The notes under the pieces: generated by a model | Told to the model about the DNA's origin: nothing | Database searches by the model: none | Seen by the model: only the letters and a program-made list of their open reading frames with translations | Translations under genes and position numbers: made by a program | Shown: in pieces, positions 54,752-63,883 of the stretch | Layout: every line of letters starts with the position of its first letter | Position numbering within the stretch: the first letter of the stretch is position 1 | Assembly: GCA_021800805.1 (NCBI GenBank) | Contig: JAJYYR010000001.1 | Location: 930,001 to 994,000 of the forward strand | DNA length: 64,000 bases | Direction of reading: 5' to 3' | Source of the DNA: a bacterium | GTDB lineage: Bacteria; SZUA-79; Acidulodesulfobacterales; Acidulodesulfobacteraceae

Positions 54752-57318
54752 ATGAATTTAGAGCCTTAATTAAATTATCCGGCAGAGTTCAGGGAGTCGG
54801 TTTCAGACCTTTCGTTTACAGGCTTGCAGAAAAATACGGTATAAAAGGTTATGTTTTAAATAATATGGGCGGGGTCGAAATCGATGCGGAGGGAACGGAA
54901 AACGCATTGGCGGATTTTATTAAATCTTTAGATTCGGATTTAGAAAAACCGCCTCTTGCGATTGTAAATAATAAAACCGTAATTTTTATCGAGCCTGTTT
55001 TTTATAAAGACTTTAAAATTAAAGAATCGGATAAAACCGGCGGCAAAGATGTTAAAAACATTAAAAACGGCAAAGACGTAATAAATACTGGTTTAACCAT
55101 ACCTTCCGATATTGCAATATGCGATAAATGCTTAGATGAGCTTTTAAATCCTTCCGATAGAAGATATTTTTATCCCTTTATTAACTGCACCGATTGCGGC
55201 CCCAGATTCACCATATCGAAAGAACTGCCGTACGACAGGGTTTCTACGTCTATGGCTAAATTTAAAATGTGCGCGGAATGCGAAGCGGAGTATAAAAATC
55301 CTTTAGACAGAAGATTTCACGCAGAGCCTAACGGATGTTTTATATGCGGTCCTGAAATAGAATTTATTTTAAGTTCAAACTTAGACGCGGCAAACGCTTT
55401 TAAAATGGATTCGGACGGACAAAACGGGACGGAAGAAGGAATGTCCGTAACGGATAAAGCCGAAGCCGAAGTTGAAGTTTTAGAATTAAAACGATTAATA
55501 CTTGAAAAGAGTTTAAACGCCGTAAAATCTTCAATAGATTTAATTAAGGCGGGCGGTATCGTCTGCGTCAAAGGAATCGGAGGCTTCCATTTAATGGCGG
55601 ATGCCTCAAACGACGATGCTTTAAAACTGCTTAGAGAGAGAAAAAATAGACCAAAAAAGCCTTTTGCCGTTATGTTTAAAGACTTAAGCGAAACGTTAAA
55701 ATATGCTTATACTGATAATATTTCGGCGGCTTTAATTAAGTCGAAAGAAAGACCTATATGTTTATTAAAAGATAAAGGAAAATTATCCTATTACGTAAAC
55801 TGCGGATTAAAAGATATAGGAGCGTTTCTACCTTACGCGCCCCTGCATTATATTATTTTTGATTTATTTAACGGCGTCTTAGTCGCAACTTCGGCAAATA
55901 TAGGGGGGGAGCCTATAGTAAAAGATAATATCGAAGCTCTATCGAAACTGAAAGGTATAGCCGACGGTTTTTTAATTCATAACAGAGATATTTTGAGAAG
56001 ATGCGACGATTCCGTTATAAAAACCGATGCCGCCGCCGCAGTCGCCGGAGGCGGCAGTTCGGGCAGGTATTTTTTTATCAGGCGCTCCAGAGGTTATGTT
56101 CCCGAACCGTTAAGTCTTCCGTTTCCTTTAAAAAGAAACGTGCTGGCGGCAGGGGCGTTTTTTAAAAACACCTTTGCGCTGGCTTATGGCGGCGCCGGAG
56201 GAGAGAGCCGCATAATATTAAGCCAGCATAACGGAGATTTAGATAATATTGCCGGTTTTGAAAATTTTAGAGAAAACATAAACGATTTTGAAAAATTTTA
56301 TAATTTTAAACCGGACGTTATCGTTTGCGATGCCCATCCTTCATACGAAAATACAAAATGGGCAAAAGAATACGCTAAAGAAAAAGGAATAAAATGCCTG
56401 CCTCTCCAGCACCACAGGGCGCATATTATTTCCTGCATGGCAGAAAACGGCATCGGACTAAACGAAGAAGTTTTCGGAACAGCTTTTGACGGAACGGGTT
56501 ACGGCGGCGACGGAACTATATGGGGCGGAGAATTTTTTAAGGGGAATTACAGAGATTTAAAAAAAATCGGCAGTTTTAAAAAATTTAGGCTTATAGGCGG
56601 GGAAAAAGCCGTTAAATCGCCGGGGAGAATTTTGCTCGGTATTTTGCTCGGTTTTTTTGGAGAAAAAGAAGGATTAAATGGAATAAGCGGTGGATTAAAG
56701 GTTATTTCAAATTTAACGGGTTTTTCGGAAAAAGATATAAACAATTTTTTCAAGATGTGGAGCGGCGGAATAAATTCCCCATATACCTCGTCCTGCGGAA
56801 GAATTTTTGATGCGGTTTCCTGTTTATGCGGTTTTAAAGGCGATATTACTTACGAAGGGGAGGCGGCGGTTTATCTCGAAGATTTATGCGGCGTGAGCGG
56901 CGAAAAAGACTGTTTTAAATATTCTATAAACTATGAGGACGATAAAGATAAAGATTTTTTTACGGTAAATTATAATCCTATGTTCGGGGAAATCGTTCAA
57001 ACTATTCTTGATAATAACGATAATGTCAAGAATATCGATAGTAACGGTTTGAAATATATAAAGCCGGATATAGATATGATGTATAAAAATATCGCCGGTA
57101 AATTTATTAATACCCTTGTTATGATTATTAAAAATGCGGCATTGTCGGCTAAATGCAAAAACGTCTGTCTCAGCGGGGGAGTCTTCCAAAATACTTTATT
57201 GAGAAATAAAACCTCGTTGATTCTTAAAGAAAACGGATTTAACGTTTATTTTAACGAAAAAATTCCGACGAACGACGGGGGTATTTCTTTAGGTCAGGCA
57301 GTTTACGGAGGGCTCTAA
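54745..57318 (+). CDS. hypF: carbamoyltransferase HypF
   Basis: 857 aa, somewhat longer than common. Acylphosphatase domain with GRVQGVGFRPFVYRLAE (about 13-29), two C4 zinc fingers (CDKC...CTDC, CAEC...CFIC), a YrdC-type domain (KGIGGFHLMADAS near 276), and a Kae1-like domain with HHRAHI and FDGTGYGGDGTIWGGE. It makes carbamoyl-AMP for HypE. Its last 30 bp overlap the convergent protease gene. Confidence 0.92.
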   Translation: MLNEFRALIKLSGRVQGVGFRPFVYRLAEKYGIKGYVLNNMGGVEIDAEGTENALADFIKSLDSDLEKPPLAIVNNKTVIFIEPVFYKDFKIKESDKTGGKDVKNIKNGKDVINTGLTIPSDIAICDKCLDELLNPSDRRYFYPFINCTDCGPRFTISKELPYDRVSTSMAKFKMCAECEAEYKNPLDRRFHAEPNGCFICGPEIEFILSSNLDAANAFKMDSDGQNGTEEGMSVTDKAEAEVEVLELKRLILEKSLNAVKSSIDLIKAGGIVCVKGIGGFHLMADASNDDALKLLRERKNRPKKPFAVMFKDLSETLKYAYTDNISAALIKSKERPICLLKDKGKLSYYVNCGLKDIGAFLPYAPLHYIIFDLFNGVLVATSANIGGEPIVKDNIEALSKLKGIADGFLIHNRDILRRCDDSVIKTDAAAAVAGGGSSGRYFFIRRSRGYVPEPLSLPFPLKRNVLAAGAFFKNTFALAYGGAGGESRIILSQHNGDLDNIAGFENFRENINDFEKFYNFKPDVIVCDAHPSYENTKWAKEYAKEKGIKCLPLQHHRAHIISCMAENGIGLNEEVFGTAFDGTGYGGDGTIWGGEFFKGNYRDLKKIGSFKKFRLIGGEKAVKSPGRILLGILLGFFGEKEGLNGISGGLKVISNLTGFSEKDINNFFKMWSGGINSPYTSSCGRIFDAVSCLCGFKGDITYEGEAAVYLEDLCGVSGEKDCFKYSINYEDDKDKDFFTVNYNPMFGEIVQTILDNNDNVKNIDSNGLKYIKPDIDMMYKNIAGKFINTLVMIIKNAALSAKCKNVCLSGGVFQNTLLRNKTSLILKENGFNVYFNEKIPTNDGGISLGQAVYGGL

Positions 57319-57795
57319 GTAATTCGGGTTTATTTTCCAACTTATTCCGAAGGGTTTTATTTCTTCTAATACAAGTTTTTCGAGTATCGGCATCGCATTC
57401 TTTAAAGGCGCCGATATATCCGTTCCGACGCCCGAGCAGTCTTCCGGCGAAACAGCAAAAATAGTTATATCGGGATTATGTCCCTGTAATCCGCACATAG
57501 TTATAACGTCGATAAACTCGACGTCGTGCGCCGTTTTTTTCATCAGGTTCGCCGGAATATCGCCGTTTTTAAATTTAAAAATGCTTCCCGGTTCTTCGTC
57601 GGTTTTAAGGGCATCCACTACGATAACGTTGTCGAGGTCGAATATATCGTCTAAAAGCCCATATCCAAGGGTACTGCCGTCGATTAATCTTAAATCGCCT
57701 TTAAATATATATTTTTCTCTCAATAAGCCTATAAAATGGACGCCGAACCCCTCATCTTTCAAAATCAGATTGCCTATTCCTATTATTCCGGTCAT
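57289..57795 (-). CDS. hyaD: hydrogenase maturation protease for the group-1 enzyme
   Basis: 168 aa. GIGNLILKDEGFGVHFI (about 5-21) with the Ni-contact Glu, then VVDALKTDEEPG (about 59-70) and HDVEFIDVITMCGL (about 90). It is the HyaD/HoxM kind, removing the 15-residue tail of HyaB. It is downstream of hyaC on the same strand, with 167 bp and a palindrome between. Converges on hypF. Confidence 0.88.
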   Translation of the reverse strand: MTGIIGIGNLILKDEGFGVHFIGLLREKYIFKGDLRLIDGSTLGYGLLDDIFDLDNVIVVDALKTDEEPGSIFKFKNGDIPANLMKKTAHDVEFIDVITMCGLQGHNPDITIFAVSPEDCSGVGTDISAPLKNAMPILEKLVLEEIKPFGISWKINPNYLEPSVNCLT

Positions 57796-57849
57796 ATAGG
57801 TCGTAAAAATTTAAACTTTAATTTTGCATTAGACTTTATATAGACTGGC

Positions 57850-57897
57850 ATTTTCGTCCACATCAAAGACATGCTTTGATAAGCCGTGAACGAAAAT
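57850..57897. terminator. large palindrome between hyaC and hyaD
   Basis: Outer arms ATTTTCGT (57850-57857) and ACGAAAAT (57890-57897) enclose inner arms ATCAAAG (57862-57868) and CTTTGAT (57874-57880). The following CGCCTACGCGGGAATGACA resembles repeat units widespread in other genomes. It could end the hya transcript, protect it, or be a REP-like element. There is no U-run. Confidence 0.4.
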
Positions 57898-57962
57898 ATC
57901 GCCTACGCGGGAATGACATTGTTTGGGTTAAAAGATAAATTCCTGTTCTTGTCTTATTAAAT

Positions 57963-58739
57963 TTATTCCGTCTCCGATTTATTTCTCATGTATTTATAGC
58001 CGCCGAAAGGTATAAGTATATCGCCTTCTTTCCACATTACCGAACGCCACACTTCTATGTAAATATGATAAACTATGAATATTATAATCAGCCACATTAC
58101 AAAGAGGTGAACAAGAGTTACGCCTGTAAGTCCGCCGAATACGACGAGCGTCCAGTCGGTTGAAAAGTGCATAAGCCAAGGCCACCAAGCGCCTACAGCC
58201 GAAGTTCCGGTAAATGATGCAACATACATTTGCAAGCCGGTGAGCATTTGAAGCAATATAAGCAAATGAAAAATAGTAAAGATAAAAGCATTAAGAGGGT
58301 CTTGATAGCGTCCGGTTTCCGGTCTGTCTTTAAGGGTAAAGTAATGCTTAATCATCTTCCACGCTTCTTCTATTTTATCTCCGAACGGTAGAAAACTTTT
58401 ATAAAGAGGCTCTTTCCACGAAAAGAAAGCCAGATAAAGCCATACGATAAAAATAACGTCTATTAAGACTGCTCCCAAAAAATGAAAATCTCTCATCCAT
58501 GTCATTATAAATGCCTGATTCGTTTCGCCGGAGTTTAAAACTCCGGTAGAAGGAGAATCTGCCTGAACCGGCGAGTTTCCAAACATAAGAAACGGATAAG
58601 CTATATAAAATCCGGTAATTATATTATTGATAATTGCCAGAAAAAACGTCCAGTGAATTATTCTTTTTATAACCGTCATCCTGTGGACCAATTTTATATC
58701 GCTATATTTATTATTTTCTTTGCTTTTTAGGTTTTCCAT
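57963..58739 (-). CDS. hyaC: Ni/Fe-hydrogenase cytochrome b subunit
   Basis: 258 aa. Four predicted membrane helices (about 30-52, 95-118, 142-165, 195-222) and His residues for two haems, for example in HRMTVIKRIIHWTFF and FIMTWMRDFHFLG. It anchors the HyaAB pair and passes electrons from H2 to the quinone pool. 29 bp after hyaB, same operon. Confidence 0.87.
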   Translation of the reverse strand: MENLKSKENNKYSDIKLVHRMTVIKRIIHWTFFLAIINNIITGFYIAYPFLMFGNSPVQADSPSTGVLNSGETNQAFIMTWMRDFHFLGAVLIDVIFIVWLYLAFFSWKEPLYKSFLPFGDKIEEAWKMIKHYFTLKDRPETGRYQDPLNAFIFTIFHLLILLQMLTGLQMYVASFTGTSAVGAWWPWLMHFSTDWTLVVFGGLTGVTLVHLFVMWLIIIFIVYHIYIEVWRSVMWKEGDILIPFGGYKYMRNKSETE

Positions 58740-58768
58740 AATTAACCCCGTTTTAAAAGTTAATTAAA

Positions 58769-60454
58769 TCAGCAGACTTTAAATTTTTTTATTTCGTTTG
58801 TTTTCGGGTCTATTAAGTGAACGGCGCAAGCCAAACACGGGTCAAATGAATGAACCGTCCGCAAAATTTCGAGAGGCTGAGAAGGATTTGCAAGTTTAAC
58901 GCCGACCAACGATGCCTCATAAGCCCCCGGATTATTAAAGCCGTCTCTTGGAGAAGCGTTCCAAGTAGTCGGGACTACGATTTGATAGTGGGTGATTTGT
59001 TTATTTTTTATCCTGACCCAGTGACCCAAGGAACCCCTCGGCGCTTCGTCAAGTCCTATGCCTATAATCTCTTTGGAAGGCATATCGTAGTGCGTCCAAC
59101 TCGACCGGTCGACAGCCGCATTTTTAATTAATTCCAGCGTCCATGGTTCCAATGCGTCTGCGACGTATTTTGCTTCTATTCCCCGTGCCGCCGTTCTTCC
59201 CAGCGTAGAGAATAGGGCAGTTACGGGCAATCCCGATGTTTTTAAAACATAATCTACTAAAGATTTTATAGTTTTATTTCCTTTTGCATATGCGACTAAA
59301 GTTCTAGCGAGAGGTCCTACTTCCATTGCTTTGTTTTCATAACGCGGCGATTTAATCCAACTGTATTTTTCATCTTCTCTAAGACTTCCGTCTTTTTTTA
59401 AGCCGGTATAATCGGGGTCGGTTATTCCTACCGAAGGATTAAGCCCGACTTTTTCATTAGGATATTTATACCAAGAATGAGTTACGAATTCGGTGATATT
59501 TTTTTCGTTTAAATTGTGGACTTTGCCTAAATCCCTGTCGAAAATAACGCCCCTCATCAGAAAATAATCGTCCGGATTTTCGTCGTCGGTCTGTGGAAAT
59601 GCGCCGTAAGAAAGGTAATTTTTCAGTCCGCCGCCTATTCCCTGAACAGCCTCTTCTTTATAAAACTCCGCAGCTGTCAGCAAATCGGGTATATAGGCAT
59701 TATTTACGAAATCGGTAATTTTGCCAATCCTGAATAAAATATCGTCCATTCTCTGCGGATTAATAATATCTGCTATGGAAGATATTCCTCCGACGACGCA
59801 AGTCTGGGGGTGCGGGTCTTTTGCGCCGAGAATAGCGATAATCTGCGCCGGTATTCTAAGAACGTTAAGATTATCCAAATAGTGCGAGGCTATAAGGAGG
59901 TTGCCTTCAGGCGGCAGTTTGTAAGAAGGATTTCCCCAGTAGCCTCCCGCAAACGGTCCAAGCTGTCCCGATTTAACGAAATTTGCAAGCCTTGTTTTGA
60001 CTTCTTCGAATCTTGCCAAACTGGCATTATAAGGCGTTTTTGTATAGGCATATGCTAAATTCATAGTCTTCTTCGGGTCGGCTTTAAGCGCGGATACGAT
60101 ATCGACCCAGTCTAAGCCTGCAAGCTGATAAAAATGAACTAAATGGTCCTGCACCATCTGGGCACCTTTAAGTATATTTCTTGCAATTCTTGCGTTTTTC
60201 GGCGGATGTATGCCGAGCGCGTTTTCCACCGCCCACGTTGCGGCTTCGTAATGGGCATAAGTGCATACTCCGCAAATTCTCTGAGCGAAAAGCCCTGCGT
60301 CTTCGGGCGCTCTTCCGTTAAGTATAAGCTCTATGCCCCTAAAAAGCGTGCCGGAAGAGTATGCCTCGCTGATTTCACTGCCGTTAAGCGTAGCTTCTAT
60401 TCTAAGATGTCCTTCTATTCTTGTGACTGGATCTACTATAATTTTTGTCGCCAT
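58769..60454 (-). CDS. hyaB: [NiFe] hydrogenase large subunit, group 1
   Basis: 561 aa. Ligands RICGVC (C61, C64) and DPCLAC (C540, C543); cleavage after H546 would release 15 residues. KIIVDPVTRIEGHLRIE is the group-1 start. Behind hyaA by 53 bp; GGAGG precedes the ATG. It oxidises H2 in the periplasm after export with HyaA. Confidence 0.93.
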   Translation of the reverse strand: MATKIIVDPVTRIEGHLRIEATLNGSEISEAYSSGTLFRGIELILNGRAPEDAGLFAQRICGVCTYAHYEAATWAVENALGIHPPKNARIARNILKGAQMVQDHLVHFYQLAGLDWVDIVSALKADPKKTMNLAYAYTKTPYNASLARFEEVKTRLANFVKSGQLGPFAGGYWGNPSYKLPPEGNLLIASHYLDNLNVLRIPAQIIAILGAKDPHPQTCVVGGISSIADIINPQRMDDILFRIGKITDFVNNAYIPDLLTAAEFYKEEAVQGIGGGLKNYLSYGAFPQTDDENPDDYFLMRGVIFDRDLGKVHNLNEKNITEFVTHSWYKYPNEKVGLNPSVGITDPDYTGLKKDGSLREDEKYSWIKSPRYENKAMEVGPLARTLVAYAKGNKTIKSLVDYVLKTSGLPVTALFSTLGRTAARGIEAKYVADALEPWTLELIKNAAVDRSSWTHYDMPSKEIIGIGLDEAPRGSLGHWVRIKNKQITHYQIVVPTTWNASPRDGFNNPGAYEASLVGVKLANPSQPLEILRTVHSFDPCLACAVHLIDPKTNEIKKFKVC

Positions 60455-60507
60455 ATATCCTCCAAATGTTTTTAACTATATAATATATAATCGTAAAGAC
60501 GTAAAGC

Positions 60508-61812
60508 TTAATTATCTTTATTATCTTTATTGCCTTTATCGTCCGAATCGGTTTTCTCATTTTTAGACGACGATTTTTTGGCTTCCCTTTTCTTTTTAAT
60601 TCCGGTATATACTGCATGGGCTGCAATTCCTACGCCGGCCGCGCCTAAAAGAGCTACGCCAAATTCGTCTGCGGTAGCTTCGACTCCCGGAAGTATAATC
60701 TTTGCGTCGGCGTTAGGTTTTTCAAAGGGGGTCATCCTGTCCCAGAACGCAGGCTGTGAACAGCCTATGCAGCCGTGTCCCGCCCGCATAGGGAAGCTTA
60801 TATCCTGATTATATTCGACTGTCGTGCAGTTATTCCAAGTAAAAGGACCTTTACAACCCATCATATATAGGCAATATTCTTTTTTTGCCCCCTCGTCGCC
60901 CCAGTGTTTGACATATTCACCGGCTTCAAAATGTCCTCTGCGGTAACAATTATCGTGAAGCCTTCCCGAATATGCCCATAACGGACGTCCAAGATTGTCG
61001 AGTTGCGGAGCTTTTCCTATCAGTATGTATTCTACGAGGGTGCCGACTACGTTTACCGGATTTGCGGGACAGGCTGGAATATTTATAACGCTTCTGTTTG
61101 TGACCGAGCTAAGACCTACGGCGGCTGTAGGGTTTGGTGCGGCGGCGGGTATTCCGCCGTAAGCCGCGCAGTTGCCTATGGCAATTATAATATCGGCATT
61201 TTTTGCCGTTTCCTTTACTATTTTAAGTCCGGTATCCCCTTTTGCGCCGATAGTGAGAAATTTGCCGTCCATTCCGGTTGGAATAGCCCCTTCTACTACA
61301 AGTATATATTTACCTTTATCTTTTTTGACGGTTTCTATTCTTCTTGCTTCGGCTTGATATCCTGCCGGAGCCATTATGGATTCCATATAATTAACGCTTA
61401 CGTAATTAAGTATAATTTCTGCAGGGGTGGGATTTGCATTTCTTATAAAGGCTTCGGTGTTTCCCATACAGTCCGCCATATCTAACCATATAAAAGGGGT
61501 TCTCGTAAGAATGTTTGCGGCTCTTGCTACTCTCGGTCTAAATATATAAGGCAGCATTAAAGCGGATGTTAAAAATGCGCTCCATTTAAGGAAATCACGC
61601 CTTGTAACTCCATAAAGGCTGAATATATTCGGAAGGTTTTCTTCTTTGTCTTTTTTATCGTTAAAACTTTCTTTTTCGAGGTCGTCTAATCTTTTATCGA
61701 CTTTTTTTAAAGCTTTGCCGGGGTTTTTGGAGATGAACCTTAGAGGGTCCCATTTGAAATCCGAATTATTGCCGTTATTACCGTTAGAGTTAGAACGGTT
61801 ATCGTTATCCAT
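60508..61812 (-). CDS. hyaA: [NiFe] hydrogenase small subunit, group 1, with long N-terminal extension
   Basis: 434 aa. The Tat motif TRRDFLKW starts at residue 70; before it lies a 69-residue Asn/Lys/Asp-rich region. AGGAGG 6-7 bp ahead of the ATG supports this start. At the proximal cluster the usual CxxC reads CMGN (C115, N118), so one Cys ligand is replaced. GNCAAYGGIPAA, CPANPVNVVG, CYRRGHFE, CLYMMGCKGPFTWNNC and GHGCIGCSQPAFWD keep the rest. A C-terminal helix and a charged tail (about 390-434) complete a membrane-bound HyaA. Confidence 0.9.
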   Translation of the reverse strand: MDNDNRSNSNGNNGNNSDFKWDPLRFISKNPGKALKKVDKRLDDLEKESFNDKKDKEENLPNIFSLYGVTRRDFLKWSAFLTSALMLPYIFRPRVARAANILTRTPFIWLDMADCMGNTEAFIRNANPTPAEIILNYVSVNYMESIMAPAGYQAEARRIETVKKDKGKYILVVEGAIPTGMDGKFLTIGAKGDTGLKIVKETAKNADIIIAIGNCAAYGGIPAAAPNPTAAVGLSSVTNRSVINIPACPANPVNVVGTLVEYILIGKAPQLDNLGRPLWAYSGRLHDNCYRRGHFEAGEYVKHWGDEGAKKEYCLYMMGCKGPFTWNNCTTVEYNQDISFPMRAGHGCIGCSQPAFWDRMTPFEKPNADAKIILPGVEATADEFGVALLGAAGVGIAAHAVYTGIKKKREAKKSSSKNEKTDSDDKGNKDNKDN

Positions 61813-62004
61813 ACAGCCTCCTACATTATAAAAAATTTATAAATTAAATTGCTTTATTTTATATATAAAAAGCAAAAAACGGAGATGCCGGCGATTATTG
61901 AAATGAAAATTAAATAAATTTATTGTATAATAATTACATTTCTTTTTATTTCTTTTATCATATCGCAAAAATATCAAATGTCAAATTAATTTTATTATTG
62001 GTTT

Positions 62005-62244
62005 ATGCATGAATTTTCTATAGCGCTTGAAATAGTCGATACGCTTGAAGAAAACGGATATTTAGACGGCGTAAAAAAGGTAAATTCGGTTAAACTCTGC
62101 ATAGGAAAGTATTCCGGCATAGATAAAAATTATCTCGGTTTTGCATTTAAAAATCTAAACGACGAAAGGTTTAAAGACGTTCTATTAGAGTGTATCCAAA
62201 ATGATTCGGATGAAATAAATATAGCTGAAATTCTGGTAGATTAA
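62005..62244 (+). CDS. hypA: HypA without its zinc loop
   Basis: 79 aa against about 113 in normal HypA. The nickel-binding N-terminus MHEFSIALEIVD and the core VKLCIGKYSGIDKNYLGFAF are there, then it runs straight to the usual C-terminal EINIAEILVD. The zinc finger (two CxxC) is absent, with no frame break. Divergent from hyaA and 19 bp before hypB. Confidence 0.8.
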   Translation: MHEFSIALEIVDTLEENGYLDGVKKVNSVKLCIGKYSGIDKNYLGFAFKNLNDERFKDVLLECIQNDSDEINIAEILVD

Positions 62245-62263
62245 ATTAAAAAAGGCGGCATTT

Positions 62264-63013
62264 ATGTTAAATTCTAATCGCGTTAACCGCGGAAGCACCG
62301 GCGGAAGATTTTTAACGGTTCAGAGGAATGCTCTTGAATCAAATGAAATTATCGCTAAAAAAAATAAAGCGATATTCGGAAAGGCTTTTGTTATGAATTT
62401 TTTAAGCTCGCCCGGGTCGGGGAAGACGTCTTTACTGGAATCCATAATTCCCGTTTTAAAATTGGAAGGCTTTAGCATCGCAGTTATAGAAGGCGACGTA
62501 GAAACGGACCTGGACAAAAAACGAATAGATAATTTAGGTATTCCGGCACATCAGATTATTACAAACGGAACATGTCATCTCGACGCAAAAATGGTTAACG
62601 GTTCTTTGGGTAATTTAGCTATAAAAGATGCGGACGTAATTTTTATAGAAAACGTCGGAAATCTTGTCTGTCCAACTTCTTTTAACCTTGGGGAGGATAT
62701 GAAAGCGGTAGTGCTTTCCATAACGGAAGGAGACGATAAACCTCTTAAGTATCCCGCGGCTTTTTATAAATCGAAAGTAATGATTATAAATAAAATAGAC
62801 CTGCTTCCGGCGCTTGATTCGGATGTAGCAAAAATAAAAGAAAATGCGCTGTCCATCAATAAAGACCTGATAATTTTCGAAACGTCGTGCAAAAAAAAAT
62901 CGGATGCCGGCGGAGGCAATGAAGGTCTTGCGGATTTTATTTCTTTTATAAAGGAAAAAATAAAACTGAAAGCCGAGGAGTTCCAAAAAATCGGCGGCGG
63001 TATTTATTTTTAA
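62264..63013 (+). CDS. hypB: hydrogenase nickel-insertion GTPase HypB
   Basis: 249 aa. P-loop SSPGSGKTS (about 47-55), EGDVETDLDKKRID, NGTCHLDAKMV (metal-site Cys/His), NVGNLVCP and NKIDLLP (guanine). It lacks the N-terminal CxxCGC and His-rich metal store of some HypB proteins. It works with HypA to put Ni in the enzyme. Confidence 0.92.
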   Translation: MLNSNRVNRGSTGGRFLTVQRNALESNEIIAKKNKAIFGKAFVMNFLSSPGSGKTSLLESIIPVLKLEGFSIAVIEGDVETDLDKKRIDNLGIPAHQIITNGTCHLDAKMVNGSLGNLAIKDADVIFIENVGNLVCPTSFNLGEDMKAVVLSITEGDDKPLKYPAAFYKSKVMIINKIDLLPALDSDVAKIKENALSINKDLIIFETSCKKKSDAGGGNEGLADFISFIKEKIKLKAEEFQKIGGGIYF

Positions 63014-63053
63014 TAAAAATTAAGGATTAAATTTAGGATATAAAAAGACGGTA

Positions 63054-63860
63054 ATGAATATTTGCGCGGCGGGAGACGTCCACGGAAGAATAGATAAATT
63101 TTACGGTTGTATAAAAAAATTTGAATCCGAACTTAAAATTAATTTCGACGTCGTTTTGCAGGTCGGCGATTTTGGGATTTGGACGGACGAAAATTATCAC
63201 GACGGGATTACCAAATTTCATAAAGGAACAGGAGATTTTCCCGTATGGTACCGCGAAAAAAAGCCTGTTCCCGTTAAGACGTTTTTCGTAAACGGCAACA
63301 ACGAAGATTTTAATTTTCTTAATTCGATAAAATTGTCGGGAGATTTTGAGATTCTAAAAAATTTGTATTATATTCCAAACGGGCAGGTAGTCGAAATTAA
63401 AATAAACATTGAGCGTCTTATCGTTGCAGGCGTGGGCGGAAAATACGACCCCGAACATTTCGGGCATAATGAGGCAGACAGATATTATACCAAGCTCGAA
63501 ATAGATAATTTGCTTAGATATGCGGACGAAAATAAGGGAAAAGAAGATAAAAACATCGATATATTTATTTCGCACGATGCACCGGAGGGCGTTCTTATAG
63601 AAGATAACGATAAAAACAGATATTATCCTAAAGCGGTCGGACTTAGGGATTTAATTTTAAAAATTAAACCGAAAATGGTTTTTTTCGGGCATCATCACGG
63701 AATATGCAAATCGGAAATAGAAGGCATACCGGTCTACGGGCTTAACGTATTAGGCAAAAAAGGGGCGCTGATTTCGACCGTTATGAAATACGACCGGAAA
63801 AAAGGAAATTCGGATAAATATAAAGAGTTAAAGCGTTTTGAAAAACCGGTCGTCAAATAA
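63054..63860 (+). CDS. calcineurin-like metallophosphoesterase
   Basis: 268 aa. AGDVHGR (about 6-12), QVGDFG (about 37-42), NGNNED (about 83-88), SHDAPEG (about 178-184) and GHHHG (about 209) are the di-metal ligands in their usual order. Substrate is unknown; a nucleotide or phosphoprotein is possible. 40 bp after hypB, so it may be part of the same transcript. Confidence 0.82.
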   Translation: MNICAAGDVHGRIDKFYGCIKKFESELKINFDVVLQVGDFGIWTDENYHDGITKFHKGTGDFPVWYREKKPVPVKTFFVNGNNEDFNFLNSIKLSGDFEILKNLYYIPNGQVVEIKINIERLIVAGVGGKYDPEHFGHNEADRYYTKLEIDNLLRYADENKGKEDKNIDIFISHDAPEGVLIEDNDKNRYYPKAVGLRDLILKIKPKMVFFGHHHGICKSEIEGIPVYGLNVLGKKGALISTVMKYDRKKGNSDKYKELKRFEKPVVK

Positions 63861-63883
63861 AAATAATAAAAATATAAATATAA

